A DNA stretch of 64,000 bases from Cranoglanis bouderius (Eukaryota > Chordata > Actinopteri > Siluriformes > Cranoglanididae). A program made the translations under genes and the position numbers. Every line of letters begins with the position of its first letter. Position 1 is the first letter of the stretch. Shown here piece by piece: positions 46,079-57,107 of the stretch. The stretch spans positions 545,001 to 609,000 of the forward strand of contig CM042567.1 of NCBI GenBank assembly GCA_023630585.1. Reading direction: 5' to 3'. The notes beneath the pieces were generated by a model. The model searched no databases. It was not told the DNA's origin and was given only the letters and a program-made list of their open reading frames with translations.

Positions 46079-48500
46079 TATTCCTTATCACTTTGCTTTA
46101 TAATGATCTCCAACACGAGACCAGGTTTTAAAGCTAATTAAAGAAGCATGCAGTTATTTGAACATTTTTATTGTCCACAGCTCTTTTGTTTTTGTTTTGT
46201 TGTTTTCTTTGCTCTAACCCTAAATTTCCTTCACATTGTTATTAAACGTACTATAAATATCCCCATTGTGTCTCTGTTTTAAACGAGCAGAAGGAATTCT
46301 TGAGGAGCTATAATTAGTTTTCTGGCCCGGAGTCCAGTGGATGTCCACGCCTGCTGAACATGGCCACAGACGTGCAGGGCCAGTGAGCACCCATGTACTC
46401 CAGGTTCTTCAGCAGCCTGACACATTGCTAACAGCTGAATAAACCAAGCTCACGAGTTGTGTAAGTGGACAAAGAATCATTACAAACACACCCGCAGATC
46501 AGACAGACGGCCAAGACGCTGGCCTCATCCTGGACCTCGAATGCACTCTGACCCAGAATTTATTCACGTGTGTGTTTATGCATCGGCGGAAAGGAAATAA
46601 ATAATGCCATTTCTGTCTTCAGAACCTCGAGAATCGGTGCTTGGTCTGAATAAAAACTCGTTTTTCTAATCTAAAATGACTGAGAAAGTATAGCGTGATC
46701 CAGAGAGAACCACTACACTGCACTGTAATGTTTTACTGCATCCGAAATCACAGGCTTTAATCACAGCTTTATTATGTCAAACCTACAGTATGAACCAAAA
46801 GCCTTTATTTTAGAACGTTAAACATGAGAACTATCGAGGGTTCAGTTAAATCCTGTCTCTTTGTCAGCTCTGGCTCTGAGACACGCTGTACTGCACTCAT
46901 CTGTAATTTTCACTCTCTGATGATAACATGGGGTTCGGAGTCTTTTAATGCGCTCACAGATTAGAGCTAAACTTGTACAATTACAAGACTTGACAAAAAC
47001 ACTCAAAAATAATGATTATCTTTATGGAGACAGAATTACGGATAAAGCTGAATAATGACCCTGGTTTACGAGATTCAAAAGAAAAAAAAAAAAAACTGTC
47101 AGGAAATGTGGCAAAGAGCGTATTTGATGTTTTTCTTTCCTTGTTAAAAATCGGTTCAGTCGACGTTCGAGGCTGTGATGTGGTTCCTCAAACATAAAAG
47201 TAAAAGAACAGGCAAGTCTAAAGATACTGTCTGATCTGAATCAGATTAGATTTCATTTCAAAATAGTGCATAAATTAAATAAACAGTAAATGTGTTAGGG
47301 AAAATCTAATACACATTTATTGAACTTATTATTCAGTCATTCATCTCGGATCATGTTATTCAGTAATTACTGTGGATTATTTACTACATTTACAGAAACT
47401 TAAGAAAGAAATGGGAGACCCAACAACAAGTCCTGAAAGTTTAACAGGATTCAAGGGAGTACAAAAGAGAGTTTAGTACATTTAGAAACCTAAAGGGTTC
47501 TTTGGATGTTCCTCTAGAGGAATCCTTAAAGGTTCTACAACAAAGAGTTTCCCTTATCAGAAAGAAAAGCTTATCATTGATATGGTGAAGTTTTCTGTGA
47601 GGAGATATGTGTTTATTTAACATTCATGGAAGGAGTCTCCAGTGTCAGAGCTTTTCTCCAGCTGTATATATGTATATGTAAGGCCTTGTGCTGTCCTGTA
47701 CATCCGTATAGCTGTCTTGATAATAAACTAAAATCACAACACACTTCCTTTTCTGCTCTAGCCGTGTTTAATCTGATCCGCTGGCATGAGAACAGCCCAC
47801 AGCAAACGGTGAGCCTGAGAGGAAACAGCTCCCACGGGGCAGAAGTTCTGCTCTGAACATCATAACACCAAACAGTGTGGTTTTAATGTGAGCTACTTCT
47901 GAAAGCAGACAGGGCTTTTTTTCTCATCAGCGTGCTCAGGTGGACGTCCACACGCCACACGCTCAGATACGGAAACCACAGGACTGAGAAAACCTCCTAC
48001 GTTCAGTGTCTTCATGCTCACAACGTCGGCACGCTTTATTCACGACTTGATCTTAATTCCAAAACGTGTACGCATACAGTTAGAAACAGCTGTCTGAGAA
48101 GCATGACTAAACAGCTGAGAAGCACATCTGGGGCACTGCAAGTTCAGCAAAAACATTTGAGAGCCACAAGAATCTTAATAGAAGAAAAATAATAAATTCA
48201 GAGTGTACCAACATCTAATCAGATGGAATCGGAGCATCCAGGAATGTCTGAGAGATTCTGAGAAGATGAGAATTAATCATCATGGCTGCTGTCCAACAGA
48301 TGCTTATATTCTGTGTTCACTGTCTTTTACAAGACAGCTTTAGGCAAGAAACAATAGTTTCAAACAACAATATTCAGAAACAGGACACAATATAAACACT
48401 TTAACAGCACTGAAAACAAACAAACAAACAAACAAACAAACAAACAAACAAAAACTGCCTCAGTGCTGAACCGCAGTGACTCAAAACCAAGAACGTGAAT
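46079..48500. other. Intergenic/intronic DNA
   Basis: Apart from the short family M piece at 47577-47656 and an (AAAC)n tract at 48418-48452, nothing was recognised. No reading frame here looks like a gene. Confidence 0.5.
47577..47656 (+). repeat. Family M interspersed repeat, copy 9 (fragment)
   Basis: 'atatggtgaagttttctgtg' then 'catggaaggagtctccagtg' match the middle of the family. Confidence 0.65.
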
Positions 48501-48504
48501 GTGT

Positions 48505-48700
48505 TAGAATGATCCGGTTCTTAACTGAGAATCTGTGGCAAGACTTTGACCAACAGCACTCTCCATCCAATCTGATAGTGATTAAGCAATTTTACCAAGA
48601 AGACCGGCACAAACATCAGGATCCAGATGTGCAAAGCTGATAGAGACGTATCCCAGAAGACTTGCAGCTGGAATCGCACTCAATTGTGGTTCTACCAACC
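48505..48700 (+). pseudogene. Tc1-like transposase C-terminal remnant
   Basis: 'gagaatctgtggcaagactt', 'ctctccatccaatctgatag', 'atccagatgtgcaaagctga' and 'cccagaagacttgcagctgg' follow in order the 3' coding end of a common fish Tc1-like transposase, the part coding the ENLWxDLK motif through the end. Frameshifts and substitutions abound; no transposon ends were found. Confidence 0.6.
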
Positions 48701-49527
48701 CGTGAGAGGGGTTGGGGCTGGTTGGTGGTCACTAAACGATAAATGACTTAGAATGAAGTGAATCTGAAGCAACATCAATGACACAGCGCAGATGTTAGCC
48801 GAGCAGATAGTGATGTCCACAGAGAACAGTCTTTAGAGGAACTTCCTTGCCGGTCTCCGTGTACAGACTCGGCGAGAGTGAGGCATCTGTCACGTCCTCT
48901 GGGACGTCCAATCAGCTCTGACACTGACGCAGATGGAAATGCTTCCTTTATCTCACAGGAAGTTGAGTGCAGTTTGTGGAACCCTGTTTGAGATTTCACT
49001 CCTTTTAATAACAAAACAATATCAAACGCGATATAACTCTGGCCAGATTTAATAGCTGGAACTGTGGATATTTTGCCATCTGATCTGTCTAAGTCTGTTA
49101 TGTTGAACCCATTTCCACCCCAGGAACTGAAGATCTCTGAACATTTCACCCCTGTTAAAGCGATTCAGCCACAGGAAGAACATAATCCTGCTATTGCTGA
49201 ACTCATTCAGCTTCCCCTGAATACGTCTGTAGAGTCTCTATCACACTGGAACCCAAAGAAGCACCACAATAAAGCCGTGTCTTGTTTTTTTTTTTTTTTT
49301 TTAGTGTAAAACACGGCTGGAGGTTTGCCACACCCTAACCACAAAAAATAAAATAAAGAGAGAGAGTCAGAGTGCTTCCTCTCAGGTGTCTGGGGATTCA
49401 AAAGAATCAGTCACAGTGTTGAATGAGCTTTAAGGAAGTGAAGGTCAGTCATCGAGATTATAGCACTCGAGGAAAAAAAACATGAAATGAAAGCTTTAAA
49501 ATAAATAAATAAGAGTGAAATGAAATG
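48701..49527. other. Unassigned stretch with a 124-codon open frame
   Basis: A minus-strand open frame (49149-48775) starts MKCSEIFSSWGGNGFNITDL. It lies next to a Tc1 remnant, has no recognised domain, and may be part of an uncharacterised repeat rather than a gene. A poly-T run is at 49284-49302. Confidence 0.3.
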
Positions 49528-49800
49528 ACTCGAGCTCTGACGTTAATGCAGCTGCAAACCACAGGTTTATATTAATGCTCTCGTTCTAATACGTTATCGT
49601 CTCTATAGTAACAGCTCGTTCACACGGACGCTGGTAGATACATGCATGATATGGTGAAGTTTTCTTCAGAGTAAGGAGATGTTTATTTATCATTTATGGA
49701 AGGAGTCTCCAGTGTCAGCGCTTTGTAACAGTCAGAGCTGTAATAGAGGAGTTTACGCTTCTTTGCGGTTACTCGGTAACATGCGTAAAAAGCTGCGTTT
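49528..49800 (+). repeat. Family M interspersed repeat, copy 10
   Basis: 'cgttctaatacgttatcgtc', 'tatggaaggagtctccagtg' and 'gtttacgcttctttgcggtt' are present. The 3' half seems to continue at 50426-50605 after intervening unrelated and (AAAT)-rich DNA, so the copy may have been split by an insertion. Confidence 0.8.
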
Positions 49801-50039
49801 TTTGTTAATATGTTCTCTCACATACACCAAACAACTTAGCAATGTGTCCAGCAGTTTGACCAGAGATAAGTTTCAGTAGTACTTATAGGAAGCAAATAAG
49901 ATGGACATCCCACCGTAGCACTTTCAGCATGGTTTAAGGTGAGCAGCTCCTAGTAGCCTTACAGCCTTTTTAGCTGAGCTCTCAACCAATGAGGTACTGG
50001 AGCTACGCTAGGACCGCCCCCCTCATTTCCATGTTACAC

Positions 50040-50169
50040 ACGGAGAAGTAAAAATAAATACATGTATAAATAAATAAATATGGAAATAAATACATGTGGG
50101 AATAAATAAATATAAAAATAAATGAATACATAAATACAAAATTAAATGGGAAAAAACTAAATAAAAGAA

Positions 50170-50201
<32 letters not shown>

Positions 50202-50400
50202 AGTTAAAGAATAAAAATGAATGTAAAAATAAGTACAGAAAATAAATGAAGGAAAAAGTAAAACAAAATAAATGTAGGATTAAATGTAATTAAAAATGAA
50301 TTATATTTGTTTTATCAAGTCATTTATTCCTTTATTTATTCCCCTATTATTACATTTATTTATTTATCTATCTATTTATTTATATATTTTTAATTTCTGC
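50040..50400. repeat. (AAAT)-rich low-complexity block
   Basis: Imperfect aaat/aaataa tetranucleotide repeats change to their complement (attt) at about 50330-50395, so the block forms a loose palindrome. Confidence 0.75.
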
Positions 50401-50425
50401 AGGAAATTGGTCCTCCATAATTAAC

Positions 50426-50605
50426 TTCACGAGAGAGAATACGGAGAGGTTAGTGAGGGAAAGACTGTTTATAGCTGCTATAACGTAAGATATAGCTTTT
50501 TTTTTAATGTAACTATAAACAGATAAAAGTGTGACACGCAGGGACATGCTGTTACAGGAAAATAATCAACTTTCAGGGTGGTAAGAGTATTTTATTCGTT
50601 ATTTA
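50426..50605 (+). repeat. Family M, 3' part (possibly of copy 10)
   Basis: 'gactgtttatagctgctata', then 'gggacatgctgttacaggaa' and 'ataatcaactttcagggtgg' belong to the 3' half of the family. Confidence 0.75.
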
Positions 50606-51746
50606 TTAAACATTGCTTTATTTTTATGTGATTTTTCGTTTCCAGCTTTATAAATAAAGCAGATAATAAAGAGATTGGTTCAGCTCACTCAAAAGCTGAT
50701 GCTCTAAAAAATATATATATTTTCTACAAATTCCAACATAAACATGTCATTACAACATTACATTTCTAATCGGAAACACATCCTGCTCTTTACTGATGTA
50801 ATAGTTTTGTCACCAGCATGGTCATATAAAGCAGGTGTGTGTTCAGGATGACTAAGTGTTGAGGACAGGTGTGTTCAGGTGGAGACTATCACACGCTTTA
50901 GTCCGGCGAGTTGTAGATATTATTGTTTCAGCTGATGTTAATGAATAGAAATGAGCGAGCATGTGTCCTGTGTCTCGTTTAACAGCTGAGTTTCAACTGT
51001 TGACGTCTGAAGCACTAGACATCGGGTTCAGTGAACTGTACCTCAGCGACCAGGTCAGAAATCTAGTTCATAAACACTGAAACATGAACTTCTCCACTGT
51101 ACACTGACTCTGTATGACACGAGTGTGTACAAGGACAAGGACAGAAAAATAAAAATGAAGCAGCAGAGCAGCGGAAAAGTCAAAATATTAGCAGATATAC
51201 TGAGCTATCGGAGAAGGAAAGATCTTAGCTCACTTCACTTAAAAAAAAAAAAAAACAATATACTGTATAAACTATTAAATGTAGAGTGGAATAATTCTAC
51301 ACATAGGTTTTTATATAATACACAAGATTTATACAGTGGAAGCTTTTAAATCCCCCTCCCTTAGTTTCTGGGTGACGAATGATCTAAAAATAGCCCTCTA
51401 CTACTGTTTATCTATACAACATTTCCATGATTATTTATTCAGGTTTTAACATCTGAAAACATGTTATAACACGACCTGAATACTACAGCAACTGGCTCTT
51501 TAATAATCAAAGGTTTACATCTCCGTTGGCATGCTGTAGTTAAACAAGCAGAGGACGAGAAATAACAGGAGGGAATATTTGCCAGGAAATTTCACAAAAA
51601 CCCAAATCAAACAGGAAACCTGGAAAAGTCATTAGAGGAACAAAATTGGATTTAAAAAAATAATAATATCATATTTAGAAATTCACTTGCATGAACCTCA
51701 CTTATATGTTATGTTTGGTTCATAATTTTCAATTAAGGAAATGCAA

Positions 51747-51748
<2 letters not shown>

Positions 51749-51839
<91 letters not shown>

Positions 51840-51842
51840 GAG
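51749..51842. repeat. (GA)n microsatellite
   Basis: About 94 bp of GA with two GACA interruptions. Confidence 0.93.
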
Positions 51843-51932
51843 TTGTAATAATTTCCCACACTGTGCTCCTCAGGGGGTCGAACAGTCCCTGAGGATGATA
51901 AGGAGGAGGAGGTAGAGGAAGAGGATGTATGA

Positions 51933-51964
<32 letters not shown>

Positions 51965-52330
51965 AACAGTTGGTTGGCCAGAAAGTATAAACACACGAAA
52001 AAATTCCTGCTTCTAGCTGAAAGTCTGAAACTCCAGCTACAGGAATTAAATATATATTTATATATAATTTTAATTACAATTATAACCATATCCACCATAA
52101 TCACCGCTTCGTTGCCTTCCTTTATACTTCATAATTTAATTAATGTGTATATGATAAATAAATAAATAAATTCTAATAGTATCAGTATGATAAGAGGTGT
52201 CAGAGCGCCCCCTAGTTTCCCTCTGGATCTATATGGAATTATTCACTACTTTATTAATAAATATGGAGTAATAAACTTGATCATGCACAGGTAAAGCGAA
52301 TCAGACTGACAGATTTAGGACCATAGGGAG

Positions 52331-52372
<42 letters not shown>

Positions 52373-53574
52373 ATAGGGCTCCTAATTATATCTTGGATTG
52401 AACACTGACTTCCACATCACTCACTTGGAGCAGAAAGAATTTGCGATTTGAAACTTTTTGCAGTAAACAAACAAAAACAAAAAAGATTTTTAAAAAAAAG
52501 AAAAAAAAAGAAACTAACCCCCAAAACAGAAATTAAACCCCAGTTATGTACAGTGGGTTTAGAAAAACCTTTAAACTTTACAGGTCTCTATCACGATAAG
52601 AACTAAAAACCAACCATTTGATAAAATAAACCAGGTTTTGTTTGTTTGTAAGTGATAATAGAGAATATCTGACTCAACACTTCATGGTTTCATACAGATT
52701 AACTACTGAACACACAAACACACTAAACCCCACACCAATTCCCAGCAGCTAAGAATAAAACTAAGCAGAAATCTCTCACCTTCTTTATATCCAACTGATA
52801 CAACAGCAAAAGTCTCTCAGAAGTCCATGCCTGAGGTCCGAGGATGTGTGTGTGTGTGTGTGTGTCCGAGCTGAACGCAGTGTGCACTGATGAGCGACTC
52901 GATGAGCGATTCACTCCATTTAAACGACTCTTTGAACTGAACCGTGATGCGGGAATCGATTCACAATTCGCACTTAACGAGTTTCTTTCTTCTCTCCCGC
53001 ACCGAAACACGCACAGTGTCGATAAATCTAACAGCTGTGTCTAGACTGGACATTTAACTCTTCATATTTCCGTCTCATAAAACAGGCTGCGTTCTTTTTA
53101 GCCGATCTTCTGATGAATCGATTCACAACTCGCACAACTCGATTCACTTAACAATAACAACAACAACAACAAAAGAAAGAACTCGTTATTCGACGTGGAA
53201 AGAAAACTCAAGGTTCTGTAACCTTTAATAACATCAGATACACAGAGGACGTTTTGTTTAAAAGATAAACACAGACGTCACAAGTTCCACAGAAGTGTAT
53301 TATATTAGAATCAATCACAGGTACAAGATATTAACCTAATCATCAACTGCTAAAACGTGAATCCGACACAATTACAGCAGTTTTGTTTTGGGGAAAGTGC
53401 CACAGCAATACTGTAAATAATAACACAACCAGTATGAACAATTTGTTTTATATGAAAATGTCACGTCATCACGTTTATGAGAAAGTTCATGGTTTGGTAA
53501 AGACTGGTTACGCTCTGAAACAAGAAACAGCTTTATTTAGCAATAAATCTTAAATAGTTCATGATTTGTTTAAT

Positions 53575-53614
<40 letters not shown>

Positions 53615-53622
53615 CAATATGA

Positions 53623-53628
53623 TTTATT
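53623..53628 (-). terminator. Candidate TMEM9B poly(A) signal
   Basis: AATAAA on the minus strand, about 340 bases after the stop codon. Another lies at 53532-53537. Chance occurrence is possible in AT-rich DNA. Confidence 0.3.
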
Positions 53629-53848
53629 TAAGATTATTAAAGAGGAATGAGATGATTGCATGAGCTTATATTTTCATATTTAAACTGGCACTCATATTTT
53701 CGTACCTCCGTATCAGGAGTAAACAACGTTCTCTATTCACAGAAGATTTTAAGTTATTTCATGCAAAAAATTATATATACAGAGAGATGAATTTTCATGC
53801 CACTGGTCATGGAGGAAATGTTACAGTGTACCACCATGAATAAAAACT

Positions 53849-53883
<35 letters not shown>

Positions 53884-53964
53884 AAATGATGTTATAAAGG
53901 TGAAGAGGTTACGCTGCACATATAACAGAGGTCATAATCAGCCCGTCCGCTAGGGGGAGTGTTT

Positions 53965-54120
53965 TTAGCTTAGCACCACGTGCCGATCGAACACGGACTT
54001 GCGCTGCTCCTGGACCTGTCTCCTCCAGCGCTGCTGGGCGTGCTCCACCTTGTTCAGCATGTTGGTGCGAGAGCGCGAGCGAGACAGCACATCGTGAGCG
54101 TTCGCAAACGGCTGCTGGTC
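53965..54120 (-). CDS. TMEM9B: TMEM9B coding exon 5 (stop at 53965)
   Basis: 52 codons including TAA: DQQPFANAHDVLSRSRSRTN ... QEQRKSVFDRHVVLS. Acceptor 'tttgtttttag'. Confidence 0.96.
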   Translation of the reverse strand, partial: DQQPFANAHDVLSRSRSRTNMLNKVEHAQQRWRRQVQEQRKSVFDRHVVLS

Positions 54121-56488
54121 CTAAAAACAAACAAACAAACAACAACAAAATTATTCCTTACAGACACTCGTGATCTACTTAGACTTCTCAAGACCTAAAT
54201 TATTATAAATAGAGATATATGAGATATAAAGAGGTGTTCCACAACCAAGAAACAATTTGGGAGCAATTTTGGACTAAAAAAAACTTAAAGTAAAAACAAA
54301 AAAAAATTTGGAGTAAATAAATGGATCAGTTTGCAGGAGTCAGAGAATGGGATGTTATTTCTTAATATTTTTCCCAAACCAAGAGAAAAGAAACACAATG
54401 AAATATATATATATATATATAAAAGAATAAAATTATGAAAAGAATAATAAATAAAATATCATTTAAAAACCAAAATATTTTGTTCTATATGCTGCAATTC
54501 CAATAAAAAGCTTCCTTTCTGTTTTGGTGCCATTAACCTTAACAAAATATAACAAAATCTCTTTTTCTGTGATCTTTTTTTATTTTATTTTTTTTGTGGT
54601 CTGGTTTTTTAATCCTGAATTTAGAAATGAATTCCGTGTTCTGTGCACCAACACATTAATTCTAATCAAACTGATCTTAATACCTTTATTAGATAGCTAG
54701 TTTTCTGCATGTATGCTGCGTGTGATGTCACCGTCTCAGGGTCTGTGGGTTTATTTCTGACTTTTTTGGAGAACTTTCTCCTGATATTTTCTGACCATCC
54801 CTCAGAATCCTGTCTTTTATGCTTGTTGGTAAACAGCGGTGTGATTGAGGAACTCACCCCGACTTCATCATCGCTCTGGATGAGCTGCGAGTGTCCGAAC
54901 AGGCGGCGTTTGAGAATGGGCTCCAGCAGAGTCAGATACACCATGTAGAGCAGCAGCAGCCCCAGAACAGACAGGTAGATGATGATGGTCACCTGAAAAA
55001 CACCAACAACACATTAAACTTTCTCAGGAGGAGTGTGAGCATAAACTGAAGGCTGACTCATAAGTACGAATGCTTTCAAAAATAGACGTTAATAATTAAC
55101 AAAATGCAAAGTGAGTGAACTGAAGAAAAATCCACATCGGCATTTGGTGTGACTCCTTTACCTTCAAAACAGCATCAATTCATCAATTCTTCTAGGTTCA
55201 CTTGCACACAGTTTGTGAAGGAACTCGGCAGGTAGGTCGGCCCAAACATCTCGGATAACTAACCACAGTTCTTCTGTGGATTTCGGCAGCCTCGGTTGCT
55301 TCTCTCTCTTCATGTAATCCCAGACAGACTCGATGATGATGAGATCAGGGCTCTGTGGGGACCATACCATCACTTCCAGGACTCCTTGTTCTTCTTTATG
55401 CTGAAGATAGTTCTTAATGACTATCGCTGTATGTTTGGGGTCGTTGTCATGCTGCAGAATAAATTTGGGGCCAATCAGATGCCTCCCTGATGGTGCTGCA
55501 TGATGGATAAATATCTGCCTGTACTTCTCAGCATTGAGGAGACCATTAATTCTGACCACATCCCCAACTTCATTAGCAGAAATGCAACCCAAAACTTGCA
55601 AGGAACCTCCACCATGCTTCACTGTTGCCTGCAGACACTCATTTGTGTACCGCTCTCCAGCCCTTCGACAAACAAACTGCCTTCTGCTACAGCCAGATAT
55701 GTCAGATTTTGACTCCTCAGTCCAGAGCACCTGCTGCCATTTTTCTGCCCCAGTTCCTGTGTTTTCGATGGGTGTACCAGGGTCCCACTGGTTTCTGCCA
55801 GGTCTGAGCTGATGGCACTGCTGGACATCTTCCGATTGAGAAGGGAAGTAAGCCTGATGTGTCTTTCATCTGCTGCAGTAAGTTTCCTTGGCCGACCGCT
55901 GCGTCTACGGTCCTCAACGTTGCCCGTTTCTTTGTGCTTCTTCAAAAGAGCTTGGACAGCACATCTGTAAACCCCTGTCTGCCTTGATGTTTCTGCCTGG
56001 GAGAGACCTTACTGATGCAGTATAACTACCTTCTGTCTTGTTGCTGTGCTCAGTCTTGCCATGGTGTAGGACTTTTGACAGTAAACTGTCTTCAGTGACC
56101 TCACCTTGTTAGCTGAGTTTGGCTGTTCCTCACCCAGTTTTATTCCTCATACACAGCTGCTTCTGTTTCAGTTAATGATTGTGTTTCAACCTACATATTG
56201 AATTGATGATCATTAGCACCGGTTTGGTATAATTGTTTAATCATACACCTGACTATACGCCTACAAAATCCCTGACTGTGTGCGAGTGTACCTAGAAGAA
56301 TTGATGCTGTTTTGAAGGTAAAGGAGGTCACACCAAATACTGATTTGATGTAGATGTTTCTTCTGGTCACTCACTTTGCATTTTGTTTATGCAAATAAAC
56401 ATAAACTATTAACATGTCTAATTTTGAAAGCATTCTTACTTTAGAGCATCTTTTCACAACTGCCTAAAACCTTTGCACGGTACTGTGT

Positions 56489-56534
<46 letters not shown>

Positions 56535-56706
56535 TTTGACCATTTTTGAGAACACTTTTTGCATTAATCTTACTGATTACTTTTAACTTTTAAACTTTAT
56601 TTTCTATCTTTCTAATATGTTGTTTATAGTTTTATTCTTTGTCTAATTTTTAATGTAAAGCACTGAGATTTTAGACTCAAAATGTAAAATGCTATATATA
56701 ATAAAG

Positions 56707-56747
<41 letters not shown>

Positions 56748-57071
56748 TGAAGCGTGCTGGAGAAGTGTTTATGTTATGTTGCTGAAATGGAAAATGTTCA
56801 GTTGAGTTTGTAGACTGGAGGAAATCCTTAACCTCTTACATTAATACATACAGATGATTATATAATAATATTCACACACTGTAGTGACGCTGTAGTGACG
56901 CTGTAGTGACACTGTAATCTGTGTACACACTCTCACAGCACAGGATCTTACTTTAATAGTTCCTGAGCTTCTCTCCTCGTATTTACATTCGCAGCGTAAA
57001 CAGTACGCCTCCACGTCTTTCCCTTCCACCGGCATCGGGTCCACCACGTGAAGACAGTTACTGTGTGCAGG

Positions 57072-57107
<36 letters not shown>

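Larger units (their letters stand above)
50606..53964. other. Region downstream of TMEM9B
   Basis: Includes the (GA)n block 51749-51842, (GAT)n 51929-51965, (GT)n 52333-52362, (CA)n 53578-53611 and 53850-53881. No gene recognised; AKIP1, C11orf16 and ASCL3 were looked for by eye and not found. Confidence 0.5.

Noticed and set aside
48775..49149. 124-codon minus frame as a host gene
   Set aside because: No domain, splice signal or recognised family; probably repeat-derived. Reported only as an open question.
52723..53044. A 95-codon minus frame and a 66-codon plus frame
   Set aside because: They include a (CA)n tract and simple repeated 'gattcac' words; no family recognised.
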